A DNA stretch of 64,000 nucleotides from Rugalucina vietnamica (GCA_964017185.1 OZ024883.1:39114395-39178394), one strand, 5' to 3'. Counted from the first letter of the stretch, positions 47,049-59,517 are shown. Numbers and translations: made by a program. The notes: a model not told the origin generated them from the letters alone.

Positions 47049-47600
47049 TCATGCATGTTTGAAGTTTTGTACTTTTACAAACACCTTGGGCCAAAAGGAA
47101 TCTTTACACTTCAGATTGATTTACAGTTGTTTGTCAATAGTGCTTTTCAAGTATAGTGCAATTACTTTGACCGTGCCTGTTGACCGCATGTGATAAAGTT
47201 TTGTAAACACTAGAAAATGAACACCGGTTTGTTTTACACATTTTCCAGTGCCATGTGAATCTTGTAGTCATATATTGTTTACCATCATAGAGAAAACACT
47301 ACTTTGAAGCAGTACCATCAACAAATCTATGTCAGAGGTAAACCAGCATGGTCAAAGAAATTGTGCTATAAACTTATATGAATTTGTTCACCATGTGAAT
47401 ATTGAACAATGTCCACAATTTGAACTGATATGAATTTGTTCACCATGTGAATATTGAACAATGTCCACAATTTGATAGTTTTATTGATTTGCATAGCATC
47501 TAGCAACATATATGTTTATCTAGCCGCTGCATTTTGTGGTTTGGTGTAGATTTTAAAAGCAAAGTATGATTCAGGTGAGCTACGCTGTCCTGATTGGTTT
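47049..47600. other. Mostly unique sequence with a short tandem duplication
   Basis: A 47-bp unit with ATGAATTTGTTCACCATGTG is present twice at about 47380-47475. Otherwise nothing recognisable. Confidence 0.45.
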
Positions 47601-47679
47601 GATTATTGTGTAACGTCCCATTCAACATTTTTTCAGTCATGTCCAGATGGAGCAATGTCTTCCTGGGTATTATCCAGTT

Positions 47680-49000
47680 TTTAGCTCGACTGCACGAAGT
47701 GCATAGAGCTATTCAAGTATTGCAGCCACCCCGGTCCTTCCCGTTCCCGTGCGCGTCACACTTGCGTTAAAGTTTTCTAGAAGTCCATATCTTGACAACC
47801 ACTCATCAGAAAGGATTCATACATGGACCATAGATACCCTGTAGAGTTAGCTTTCATTCCATGGCATCGGGCTCCTGGGTCCAGGCCAGGGGGTGGGGCT
47901 GGAGGTTAAAATCTAGAACACCTTCAAAAATGGCAATTCTTATGTTAAAGTTTTCTAGAAGTTCATATCTTGACAACCACTCATCAGAAAGGATTCATAC
48001 ATGGACCATAGATACCCTGTAGAGTTAGCTTTCATTCCATGGCATCGGGCCCCTGGGTCCAGGCCAGGGGGTGGGGCTGGAGGTTAAAATCTAGAACACC
48101 TTCAAAAATGGCAATTCTTATGTTAAAGTTTTCTAGAAGTTCATATCTTGACAACCACTCATCAGAAAGGATTCATACATGGACCATAGATACCCTGTAG
48201 AGTTAGCTTTCATTCCATGGCATCGGGCCCCTGGGTCCAGGCCAGGGGGTGGGGCTGGAGGTTAAAATCTAGAACACCTTCAAAATGGCAATTCTTATGT
48301 TAAAGTTTTCTAGAAGTTCATATCTTGACAACCACTCATCAGAAAGGATTCATACATGGACCATAGATACCCTGTAGAGTTAGCTTTCATTCCATGGCAT
48401 CGAGCCCCTGGGTCCGGGTCAGGGGCTGGAGCTTAAAATCTAGAACACCTTCAAAAATGGCCATTCTTGCATTAAAGTTTTCAAGAAATCCATATCTTGA
48501 CAACCACACATCAGAAAGCATGGATACTTGGGCCATTGCATGGCATCTGATCCTTGGGTGCATGCCAGGGGGTGGGGCTAGAGGTTAAAATCTAGAACAC
48601 CATTAATATTAATGGCTTTTGTGTGATATAGTATTCTAGAAGTCTATATCTTGAAAACCTTTTATCAGGGGGCTTTCATACTCAGACCATAGTACATAGG
48701 TACCTTGTAGGGTTGAGTTCCATTTCATGGCATCGGATCTCTGGGTCCATGCCTTGGGGTGGGGCTAGAGGTTAAAAATTAGAACACTGTAAAAAGTAGA
48801 TGTACTGCTGTGTAACTTTTACTAGGAGTCCATATCTTGACAACAACTTATCATAAAACGTTCATACTTCATACACTTTAGGTTCCATGACATCGGTCCT
48901 CTGGGTCAGAGTCAGGGGTGTGGGGCTAGAGGTCAAAATCTAGAACTCTCTGATTTTTTTTCTTTTTATTTCTTAATAGAAACAACTTAGGAAGATGATT
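47680..49000 (+). repeat. 178-bp tandem array in a bivalve repeat
   Basis: Units with TTCTAGAAGTTCATATCTTG begin near 47775, 47953, 48131 and 48308 and are nearly identical, followed by three or four diverged ones. Each ends in GGGGCTGGAGGTTAAAATC, related to the 510-1854 repeat module. Left edge TTAGCTCGACTGCACGAAG. Confidence 0.75.
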
Positions 49001-50931
49001 GGTCATTCATCTTTTGATGTTTCGACACTGACTTGTGTGTCATGACGGTAAGGGTCAATTGACCTACTTTCCATGGTTCAGTGATTTTGCCTTATATCTT
49101 AACACTCAATTAATATATTTTCTTACTTCTTTCAGATTATGAGTGAGTAGGACCAGACCTTTGACCCCAATATACTTATAGGTCAATGTGACCTAATTTC
49201 ACGGTTCAATGATTTTGCCTTGTATCTTGACACTCAATTAGTATATTTTCATACTTTTTTCAGATTATGAGTGAGTATGACCAGACCTTTGACCTCAATA
49301 TACTTATAGGTCACTGTGACCTAATTTCATGGTTCAGTGATTTTGCCTTATATCTCGGCACTCAGTTGGTTTGATGAACAAACTTCTTTCACACGATGTT
49401 TGTGTATGACAAGACCTTTGACCCTAAAGTAGTCCAAGGTCATTATGACTTAATTTCACGGTTAAGTGAGTTTGCCTTATATCTCGGTACTCAATTGGTG
49501 TATGAACATACTGTTTTCACGATATGTTTGCGTATGACAAGACCTTTGACCCTGAGGTATTCCAAGGTCACCATGACCTAATTTCATGGTTCAGTGATTT
49601 TGCCTTATATCTCGACACTCCGTTGGTATTTTTTCTTACCTTTTTCAGATTATGAATGAGTATGACCAGACCTTTAATCCAAACGTACAAAGGTCACTAT
49701 GACCTAATTTCATGGTTCAGTGATTTTGCCTTACATCTAGGCACTCAAGTGGTTTATGAACAAACTTCTTTCACACTATGTTTGCGTATGACAAGACCTT
49801 TGACCCTAAAGCAGTCCTAGGTCAATATGACCTAATTTCATGGTTCAGTGATTTTCCCTTATATCTCGGCACTCAATTGTAGTGGTGAAACGATTCATCG
49901 ATGCATCGGTGCATCGCGATATGCAGAACAGCGATACACGTATCGATACACGTGGTGCCGTATCGATACGTTGAACGCTTCTATTCAGGCTTTTGTGTTC
50001 GCTACATCCGTTTGTCCCGTCTGCAAAATGACATTTTTCAAAGCGCATTTCATTGGATTAGCGAAGACTATAAATATATATGTATCCAGGGGTCCAGTTA
50101 CTGGGCTCTATGGCGAAAAATACTGCCGAAAGTTGGGAGATTTCGCCTTAGAGAAGTCGACTTGCCCTATTTTTTCACTTGTTTGATTGTTTACAGCTCT
50201 CGAATAACGCCAGTTTTTGCCCACGGTGACACAGCTGATTGTCAAGTGACATTAAACAGATTACCTTTATTGATTAATCCCTATGCAATTATCGGATAAT
50301 TGCCTCAATAAACAACACATGCACCTTTGATCATTATTTCACGCCGACATGTATATAGGCAAGTGTCAGCCGATTCGTCACCAATGCTGATTGGCTAATT
50401 AGCGTCACGTGTCGAAAGCAACTTTGACAAGGGGCAGTTCAGGGGGCGGAGTCATGAAATATTGAATAGAATAGAAGACACGAAACAGTGATTTAATAAC
50501 TGCAAATTATTAATCTGTTGGCCTTTGATCGAGACTTTGGGAGAAACGGTCGCCGTGAAACTGTTTCGTTTTTATGAGCAAAATATATTACAACTGTCTA
50601 TTAGCCGCATTTTTTACATCCAATAGGCCTGTAATTGTGTTTCCTTGCAAAAATCCTGATACATATGCATTTTCCAGGCTTAAATTGCCAAAGAAACGCT
50701 GTATTTTTATGTTGAAATTTTGGCTGCCATAAACGCTATTGTTGTATTATATTATCCTCCTTTAGTGGCACACCTCAAACTGGAGTCTTCTCCATAGAGA
50801 CTTACTTACAGGGACTAGTATGATAATAATGCCTCACCAATCACTGTATTTACACTCAACTCATAGATGTTGGATGTTGACCCCTCTCTGTCCTCTCCCC
50901 ACCACACCCCTCTCCTACCCCCCCCCCCCCC

Positions 50932-50998
<67 letters not shown>

Positions 50999-52130
50999 AT
51001 TTAATGGGCTACAAGAAAAACACAACTGATATAAATGTTACTTGGGCCACTGGAACTTAATTAAATTTTAGGAAGTGAGTGTCCAGCACTGAAAGGGGCC
51101 ATTGATCTTTATCGATGAGTAGTCAAAGTCACTTCTCTCTATTTTTAAATACAGAGAAATCTGTGAGCGTTACTAACTAACCACTGTGATTTAAACATAA
51201 ACTGCCAAACAATAATGATAACCTCTTTACTGCAGTTTTCGGCTGCAGAGACTTTGGGAATTCATATTAATATTTTTTTGGGATTTTTTACCTGAAAATT
51301 GGGAAATTTTACACATTTTTCAATAGGGAAAGGGTCCGGTAATCGGCCCCAAAATCAGCGAAGGAAACTCCCTGGTAACCCACATTCAAACAGACACACT
51401 TCTATAACATTTAGGTTCATTTTTTATATATTGATTTCTGCAGTCATTTTACCTCCAGCGAGCACTTCATAATAATACCGATATATCGTGATACGTATCT
51501 TATCGGTTTATCCGTATCGCGATACGTATCGTATCGGATGACAGCCGTATCGTTACAGCCCTACTCAATTGGTATATGAACATACTTCTTTCACAGTATG
51601 TGTGCGTATGAAAAGACCTTTGACTGTAAAGTATTCCCATGTCACTGTGACCTAATTTCATGGTTCAGTGACTTTGCCTTATATCTCGACACTCAGTTGG
51701 TATTTTTTCATACTTCTTTCTGATTATGAATGAGTATGACCAGACCTTTAACGCAAACATACTTATAGGTCACTATGACCTAACTTCATGGTTCAGTGAT
51801 TTTGATTTACATCTCAACACTCAATGGGTATATGATCATATTTCTATCACATTATGAGTAAGTATGACTAGACTTATAGGTCAGTGTGACCTAATTTCAG
51901 GGTTCAGTGATTTTGCCTTGTATCTAAGCACTCAGTTGATATATGAACACACTTCTCTCACAATATGAGTGAGACCTTTAAATCTTAGGTAGTTATAGTT
52001 AAATTTCATGGTTCAATGATTTTGCCTTATTGCATCATGGCAAAGAGATGTATGAGCATAATGCTTTGGGTTACTTATGTTTGACAAACGTCAGAAGCAG
52101 TCGAGCACGCTGTCCTGCGACAGCTCTTAT
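49001..52130 (+). repeat. About 128-bp tandem array, interrupted by a hAT, with terminal CGCTGTCCTGCGACAGCT
   Basis: Units carry GGTCACTATGACCTAATTTC and TTCAGTGATTTTGCCTTATA, about ten copies on both sides of the 49880-51563 insertion. The right end CGCTGTCCTGCGACAGCT (52103-52120) is the inverse of the left end of the 2546 element. Confidence 0.7.
49880..51563. mobile_element. Non-autonomous hAT element inside a tandem-array element
   Basis: It starts TAGTGGTGAAACGAT and ends with the inverse of TAGGGCTGTAACGAT, flanked by the perfect 8-mer CTCAATTG at 49872-49879 and 51564-51571. The subterminal regions are dense in GATACG/CGTATC palindromes. It contains a C-run then A-run then T-run at 50918-50995. 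Open frames at 49848-50299 are short and unlike transposase. Confidence 0.8.
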
Positions 52131-53100
52131 CTTTTGTCCAGTTACTGGTCTTCTTGACTCTCAGGTGAGCAATCGTTGCCCTTTGAGCTACTTGTTAACA
52201 GTAAAGGCATGAGAAGAAAGGAAAGTAAAACTGCTTATGTACAAACTTGTTGTTCATCATTTATCTACCATAAATTATTCAGAAACCCCAGTGATGTAGT
52301 GGTTAACCTATTTGAAATAATGGGCATGGTGCTCGAACACTAGCTTCTTCAGTCTTTTCAAGTGAGACTCTTGTCCTGTCCCCAGATGACCGTAGACGTT
52401 AGTGGCTAGTGAGAGTTGGGGTATTTTCACATACACGAATATGGTCAAACTTTTTAAAATCCAATCCTCTGCTGCTGTTACAAAGGTTGTATAAACAATG
52501 ATGACAAAGTGGCAACAGTTTATAGCCATTTTAAACGGCATGTATATGGCAATGCACAGAAAATATGTAATGGATTTTACCACAACGATTGTCTGCACCT
52601 CTCCTTGGCAATGTACATATATTACGTGTCACATGTCACATAGGTAGATTTATTCGGGACAAATTAATGCAGGTCACAGGGAGACGACAATGAACAATTA
52701 CTCAAAGCATTTGTCTTGCTTGAAACCGCTAGACAAATCAAAGCAAAAATTATGTGAAACATATGAAACTTGTACAATCAGATGATCATGTGAAACGTTC
52801 TGTAGTAAGGCTAGGGTAGTGATATCATTTCAAGTCTGCGAGATGAACGCCAGCAATGCAATGACGTCACCAGCGGACGACCTGGGACCGCAGAACACCG
52901 AGGGATTGTGCTCATTTTGCAACACACTTAAAACAAACGCCGTCACTCGATGTTCAAATAAGAGCGCATTTTGGACACGAAAACATAAACCCTTTGGGAA
53001 AGGCCCCTTTGAAAAACAGTAAGGGACATGAACTTTAGTATTGGCAGTTGGTTATGGCAGAATTTACTAAAGACAGCGTTCAACAGTCGCAGGAGGTTGT
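52131..53100. other. Intergenic, degraded repeats
   Basis: Contains a decayed SINE-like piece (CAGTGATGTAGTGGTTAACC near 52292). A frame at 52819-53022 with CSFCNTLK has no recognised family. Confidence 0.4.
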
Positions 53101-53175
53101 ATGCCCTTCGGCTTATGTAACACACCAGTGGTATTTAAACGGCTGATTGAAACAGAACTTGCAGGCCTCCATTGG
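53101..53175 (+). pseudogene. Ty3/gypsy reverse transcriptase scrap
   Basis: The frame from 53101 reads MPFGLCNTPVVFKRLIETEL then AGLHW. MPFGLCNxPxxFxRLxE is the conserved palm segment just before the YxDD motif in Ty3/gypsy RT. The frame continues to a stop at 53197 without YLDD, and nothing RT-like was recognised upstream. It is a fragment of about 25 codons. Confidence 0.75.
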
Positions 53176-53930
53176 CAGCCAGATGGTTTAGCATACTAAT
53201 GCCCAAGATGAGACATGAGGAGCCGTGTATGATCTGACAGTGACTTCGTTTTTGTGGTTTATGTTTTGCCAACACGCCGTCAGTGCAGTGAGAAAGCCAC
53301 TGAATCACAGTGCACTTACAAAGAGCACCGCTTCGAGAGTGCGGTGAATCGACCCAAAAAGGACTCCACAGGAGCGCGGTACTGATCGCGGTTTTGTTCA
53401 CTATACTTTGCAGTTCTCACGGCGCTCTGGATAATTTAAGAGCTCCGTGCAAACGACTCTTGGTCGGACAAGAGTTTTATAACCGATGATCATAAAATCA
53501 TTTTTAAATGTGATAAAATTATTACACATTTGAATTGGGAATGTAATATGTCTAATATACTTTTGATGCTTATATCATTGTTACCTCCAAAGTGGCTTAT
53601 TATTGTTAAAGTTGCACATCTGTTGTTTTATTTCCATTTTAGAGAATGGTCGATCCGTCCAGTTTACGTCTACTTTTGAACGAACTTGGCCCAGTAAAGT
53701 GCGTTTTACGGCTCTTCGACTTAACATATCGTGTCACGCTGATCAAGTCAATCATACTTTTTTCGTATTCAAAAATTATTATTAAATATTTATCATATAT
53801 CGACAGGGTTCTATTATAATTGATAGGCGTTATTTCCATTTTGTTTCTAGAATGGGTCATTATTTAACCTAAATGTTTGGTAACAACAAAAATATCGAAT
53901 TTCAATTACTTATTCAATTTGGTAAAAATT
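53176..53930. other. Intergenic, nothing recognised after the RT scrap
   Basis: Short frames on both strands, none with a family signature. Confidence 0.4.
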
Positions 53931-54167
53931 GAGCCGCGACGCGAGAAAACCGGTCTTCGGGGTTTCCGACCAGGTCCGACATAAATCGGCCTGTACAGTT
54001 ACAGAAGCAGGCTAGAAGCTTGAAATTTCGGATTTAAGAAGAAGAGGAATTGTACTATCCGTGTAGCGAAAACAAAGACGCTGATCAGCTTCGCGGTTAC
54101 CGCGAAGCTGATCTGCGCCTTTGTTTTCGCCTAGGCAAAAATCCGGTTTTCTCACGATGCGGCTCAA
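53931..54167. mobile_element. GAGCCGC palindromic MITE
   Basis: TGAGCCGCGACGCGAGAAAA to TTTTCTCACGATGCGGCTCA with a nearly perfect central palindrome (AGCTTCGCGGTTACCGCGAA). AAT on both sides. Confidence 0.75.
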
Positions 54168-54397
54168 ATGGAAGACATGAAAATGAGCCACATCAAGAAA
54201 AAACAGTTACTATATAAAGTGCTTTCTTGCATTGTTTGCTATTAAAATCCAGCTAAAATCCTTAAAGTTTGGGTAACTAGGTGCTTTTAACCAGCGCGCA
54301 AGGAAAAATCGTTTATAGACCTTTCTTTTGCTACATGGCGTTCGAGAGCAACTTTCTTACGACCGTTGCATTGCTTCAGACGTCAATCAAATAATAA

Positions 54398-54636
54398 TTG
54401 AGCCTGTGCGTGAGAAAACCAACAATTTGCATGGGCGAAAACAAAGACGCAGATCAGCTTCGCGGTAACCGCGAAGCTGATCAGCGCCTTTGTTTTCGCT
54501 ACACGGATACTATGTTTCCTCCTCTGCTTATACCCAAACTTTCAAGATTCTGGGTTTCTTCTGTGAATGTACAGGCTGGTTTGTGTTGGACCTGGTCGGA
54601 AACCCAAATTGTTGGTTTTCTCATGCACAGGCTCAT
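54398..54636. mobile_element. GAGCCGC palindromic MITE in a palindromic target
   Basis: TGAGCCTGTGCGTGAGAAAA to TTTTCTCATGCACAGGCTCA. The flanks CAAATAATAAT and TTATTATTTG are mirror images. Confidence 0.7.
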
Positions 54637-54784
54637 TATTATTTGTTCTGACGTAAGGACCAGATTTTCAATAATACTTTTTTCAATAAAATAGGTTAAT
54701 CAAGGCGACATCTAAAACATATGTAACAAAGTTTGAACAGTAAAAATATTATAATAATTACATTAGCAAAATCAATTACTATAT

Positions 54785-54967
54785 GAGCCGCGTCGTGAGA
54801 AAACCAACAATGTGGTTTCCGAAAAGTTCCGACAAATTAGGCTGTACAGTCACAGAAGCAGGCTAGAATCTTGAAATTTCGGATTTAAGAAGAAGTGTAC
54901 TATCCGTGTAGCAAAACATTTTTTTTCGCATGTGCAGATTGTTGGTTTTCTCATGAGGCGGCTCATA
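54785..54967. mobile_element. GAGCCGC MITE, internally deleted
   Basis: GAGCCGCGTCGTGAGAAAAC to TTTTCTCATGAGGCGGCTC. The central palindrome is missing. Confidence 0.6.
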
Positions 54968-55245
54968 TGATAAGTTCTTTCAAGTGTATTTTCAAAAGAA
55001 AAGACAAATTGCACTGGCTGTTGTCCACACAAATGCAAAAATTATTTTAATTTTCAATTAACTTTCTTTCGTTTTCTGTCTGTTGTATGTATATTATTCT
55101 TAAAATTGTTCTATGTATATCATTGTGAGTCCGTATGACATGCTTATCAGATCGATGTATGAATATGGTGTTTTATATGGACCCAAACATCCCAATTAGA
55201 CGGAAGTCCCAAGACGAATTAAACTTGCTTCAACTTTTACTTCAT

Positions 55246-55720
55246 ATGTAGCTCACCTAAGCCGAAGACTTAATTTTGGATATTCCGCCCTCGTATTTTC
55301 GACAGATCTTTTGCGTTTGAATTTCTCTTAGATCCTTGTCTGATCAGTTTTCATAAGTGGTCTCTTTTTTGCGCAAAGATGTTTGCAGATCATAGTGGGC
55401 GCCGATTTTGTAAACTCGGCTTTGTTTATTTTCGCGAGAGCAAAACATGTAATACTTACCGTTCAAGGACAGAGGCTGTGGAACGTCGCATTCGTAACAA
55501 TATCGCCGACGCATATACGAAACTTCATATTAGCATGCATTAACATTCCACGTCGCATCAATAATCACGATTAACAGTTGGGTCCCCGTGATACTTTCCA
55601 CTATCAGAAAGCGAGAAACATAACATTTAAATTCATTTGCTTAAATTCTTTATCCGCATGCTTAACCTATCTTAATGACAGTTTGATAGTTTTCAGGTGA
55701 GCGATTGTAACACAGATAGA
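55246..55720 (+). mobile_element. AGCTCACC-type repeat remnant
   Basis: GTAGCTCACCTAAGCCGAAG at the left and CAGGTGAGCGATTG at the right, with unrelated sequence between. Confidence 0.4.
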
Positions 55721-56137
55721 TTCGTGTAAAGTGCTAGTGTACTCACATGTAGCACGATGTAGGCCATAATATCGCCGTTTCTACCGTTATCAGATTGAAG
55801 GAACACTGTGACAAGTTGTCTATCTCTAGATTATACAGCCATATGCACTCGACGACATTCTAGGCAGGGTATAGTAAGGTGGTCTAGGTAGTTTAGGCCT
55901 TCAACAAATCTTTTAGCCATAAACTCATGTAGCAGCAATTGTATTGGTAGCTTACCCTAAACGGGACATTCCAGTCAGCGTTGCGTGAAACAGGACGCCA
56001 GCTGATATCGCCCAAACCCTGTAGACGGCCTTGCGGCGTGGATGAATGGTTTTAAGGACTCGTCACACAAGCGATTTAGTTCCACGACGTAGATTTGCGC
56101 AGACTTGCGTTTTACTATAAAAACTAGTTATTTAATG
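55721..56137. other. Intergenic, no recognised element
   Basis: Nothing supported. Confidence 0.4.
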
Positions 56138-56151
56138 TTTGGGCGCGTCGT

Positions 56152-56360
56152 TTGTTTGTTTGTTTGTTTTGAAGCTTAACGTCCCAGTCAACAATTTTTC
56201 AGTCATGTCGGGACGGAGCCATCGCTTCCTGGGTTTTAACCAGTACTCTAGGGAGTTAATGTGTCTTGCTCAAGGACACAACACGGTGACCCTTGTGGGG
56301 ATCGAACCCAGGACCTCTCGATTCGGAGTCCGATGCTCTACCACTAGGCCACCGCGCCCC
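56152..56360 (-). mobile_element. tRNA-derived SINE with 14-bp target duplication
   Basis: On the minus strand: GGGGCGCGGTGGCCTAGTGG (A box), GGTTCGATCCCCAC (B box), body, tail of CAAACAAACAAA. TTTGGGCGCGTCGT flanks both sides (56138-56151, 56361-56374). Confidence 0.85.
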
Positions 56361-56465
56361 TTTGGGCGCGTCGTGCCGATCCGGTGTGGGTTCGAGGCTG
56401 CGCGCGGGGTCACTGATGATGTAGGACTATAAGAATCTTACCGTTGATGAGTGTCAGGTATGGGT

Positions 56466-56549
56466 AGACAAATCTGTCCTGGGGGTCACAGTTTGGCATC
56501 ACGAGCCTCGTGATGCCAAACTGTGACCCGAGGGACAGACTTGTCTATC
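56466..56549. repeat. Near-perfect 40-bp-arm hairpin
   Basis: GGGTCACAGTTTGGCATCAC followed 4 nt later by its inverse GTGATGCCAAACTGTGACCC; the arms extend outward to GACAAATCTGTC and GACAGACTTGTC. Confidence 0.75.
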
Positions 56550-57185
56550 CATTACACGCATGATAGATTCTTTTTCGTGCACGCCTTAGATTTTCATACT
56601 ATTTACCTATGCTACAATCGCAGCTGATCAGCGCATTTGTTTTCGCTCTACGTGGATAGTACATTTGCTCGTTCTGCTGACTAACATGGATTCGCTGAAT
56701 GCTACACGTCGGTTCCTCGTCCCACTTCCGTGGGGTATGACGAAACGTCATATTTATCGTGTCGACTGTTGTTGCGCCTGCAAATAGTCTTCCAGAGTCA
56801 TGTTAGTTGGTGACTATTTTTAATCATTGTACTTTCTAAATTCATTAATAATTAAGATATTGGCCTATGAACATTGTACTTCTATCACAGCACTACAGGG
56901 CATTGACGTAAAATATGTACGAGCAAAATAAATGATAAACTACCCAGTGAGCGATTCAGAACTTGAACTGTGATTCTTAAAGCATTGGCAGTTATTTATT
57001 ATTCTACAAATTACATTTAAAACATAGAGAGAGAGAGGGGGCGAATATCAGTTAAGGTTCCGAGCCTATCCAGAAAAGAGTGGTCAAGTCAACACGTCCA
57101 TACTCATAAACCAAGGCCCAAAATCGTTCCCTAAAGGCGTCGTCACACATTAGCGAAAGTACCTCGACCTAGACTTGGCCCTATT
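56550..57185. other. Intergenic, MITE fragments
   Basis: A GAGCCGC MITE scrap (GCAGCTGATCAGCGCATTTG near 56611) and CTAACATGGATTC / GAGTCATGTTAG inverse arms (56680-56810) of an unnamed element. Confidence 0.4.
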
Positions 57186-59517
57186 TAACCCTTTAATGAC
57201 GAATGGATTCACCTATCATCATCATTTGCACGGGTGGTAATCAGGGGAACTAGCTCCAAAAAGAGTCAACGAGATTTTGTTCCCTCGACACATCCGGGAA
57301 CACACGAGCTAGTCCTCTCGACGGAAAACAGTAAACAAAGGTATGTCTCGAAGCATTTTATCAATATTTATTTCTTTATAAGCTGTCTGCTGCAAAATCC
57401 GGCAATGGTAGTCTGTGTAGATATGATTTAACTCCACTCGCTGATAGGATTGGTCCTTGGAATATGTACGGTGCGAATATGATTGTAAAAGAGCGTTGAA
57501 GACACGAAATGAAAATATGTCAACACGAAGATTTGGGACCACTATTTTTTTATTTTTCGTCAAACATATATCCTTCCAATCGCATGAAACATCATCCCTG
57601 ATAAAACTAAGCCCCTGAAACCATATAAAAGCAAAATAATCCGGTGGAAACATTGTTTTGGGAGGATATTGACTAAATTATCTTCCGAGCTAGTCCTCTC
57701 GACATGGAGCTAGGTGCCTCGTCAAGGAGATAGCACCCTCGTTGAGGTTTTACTGAGTCAAAAATGTCATTTCATGATACCTGTAGTTCCTGGTTTTAGC
57801 ACCACAAATAGGAAATGATCATAAATTGTATACACAATTAGCATGGGCCATGATGGTATACTATTTTGTAACTTGGACATTATGATTTACAATATAAATA
57901 TCACGAGAAATTGGATAGTTAACTGCAATTTTACAGATGTTTTACAGATGTTAACCGTTTCATAACTCACAGCAGACCACAATTCATTATGCTACTGTAT
58001 TATCTAAAACATACGAACGAAACTTACAACACATTACGAAAACACGCCTATACAAAGTACAGCGATTTGTCATAAGTAAAAATGAAAGTTTCAGTTGAAA
58101 ATTCGTATTATGTTGTTTTTTTTTTCCTTTGCCATTTTTGCAGTTAATGTGCACGATGTGCTGTTTTAATTGGAAATAGTAGAATTAATCGAACTTGCCA
58201 CGCATTCTTCATAAAAGTATAGCTTTTATCAAAATAGCGGCTTTTTGCGATTTTTGCGCTAATATTAAAAGACCCTACACTATCGTTTCCGTGTCAATTT
58301 TGAATCGAAGGCGCTCTGTTACCATTTTTCTGTGAAGAATATCTAAAGATGAAATTTGAAGCCTCCAAAGCTATATTCACTTTTGTTTTTTGGGCCAAAC
58401 TTTTACTGATCAGCGAATTTTGGGCCAAAATTTTACTGATTAGCGATTTCAGAGGTACCCCATTGAAACCCTCATATAAGAGGTTTGTGTACAAGGAATA
58501 CTAGACGAAATGTTCGGTCGGTGTTCCGTGATACATGCTTTCTAGGAGTGAACGAAGTACCGAAGTGTAGTGGAGTGCAGATTAGCCAGCTGATCTATCG
58601 ATCGCCGATTTGGGCGTCAACAAAATGCATCAACGGGAAGAGGGGAGCATAATTTAAAGAAATCGATTGAGTAGATTCAAACAGAGATCAGCTGGCTAAG
58701 ATGCACCCCCGTTACACTTCGGTGGCTCGTAAAAATATTTGCACAGAGGCACCACGCACGGAAGACCGACGCGAGGATTCCGTCTAATTCCAACATTAAA
58801 ACCTCAACGAGGGGGCTATCTCCTTGACGAGGCACCTAGCTCCATGTCGAGAGGACTAGCTCGGACGGTAATTTAGTCAATATCCTCCCAAAACAATGTT
58901 TCCACCGGATTATTTTGCTTTTATATGGTTTCAGGGGCTTAGTTTTATCAGGGATGATGTTTCATGCGATTTGAAGGATATATATTTGACGAAAAATGAA
59001 AACATAGTGGTCCCAAATCTTCGTGTTGACATATTTTCATTTCGTGTCTTCAACGCTCTTTTACAATCAAATTCGCACCGTGCATATTCAAAGGACCAAT
59101 CCTATCAGCGAGTGGAGTAAAATCATATCTACACAGACTACCATTGCCGGATTTTGCAGCAGACAGCTCATAAAGAAATAAATATTGATAAAATGCTTCG
59201 CGACATACCTTTGTTTACTGTTTTTCCGTCGAGAGGACTAGCTCGTGAGTTCCCGGATGTGTCGAGGGAACAAAATCTCGTTGACTCTTTTTGGAGCTAG
59301 TTCCCCTGATTACCACCCGTTATTTGGGTGAGTCCTCTTTCATGTTTAGGGGCTTCAGGTAGGATTTTCAAATTTCATTCCATTTTTCGTTTAATTTACT
59401 CTAAGCAAACAGAATAGCCCCAGATGGGACGCCGCGTTTTGCGGCGTCACATCTGGGGCTATTCTGTTTGCCTATGTCCCATAAAAAGGACGCCAGGCTG
59501 ATATGGGTTAATTGGGC
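57186..59517. mobile_element. TTAAC-type hairpin MITE, split by the foldback element
   Basis: Compared with the intact copies at 45519 and 61044, the left part (57186-57229, GACGAATGGATTC) and the right part (59321-59517, with GCCCCAGATG arms around GCGGCGTC) are one element interrupted by the foldback insertion. The ends are TTAACCC and GGGTTAA. Confidence 0.6.
57230..59320. mobile_element. Foldback element with about 520-bp inverted arms
   Basis: The left arm (57230-57751) starts CGGGTGGTAATCAGGGGAAC and is repeated in reverse at 58799-59320, with only a few differences by eye. The loop is about 1.05 kb and includes a smaller inverted-repeat unit near 58555-58730. ATTTG flanks both sides. 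The host hairpin MITE (TTAAC type) is split by the insertion. Mirror frames such as MFPPDYFAFIWFQGLSFIRD occur in both arms, with no known domain. Confidence 0.7.

Noticed and set aside
49848-50299. 112- and 132-codon overlapping + frames as hAT transposase
   Set aside because: They start in or near the terminal repeat and lack any recognisable hAT dimerisation or catalytic motif.
52819-53022. Frame with CSFCNTLK as a zinc-finger gene
   Set aside because: Only one Cys pair is convincing and no domain could be completed.
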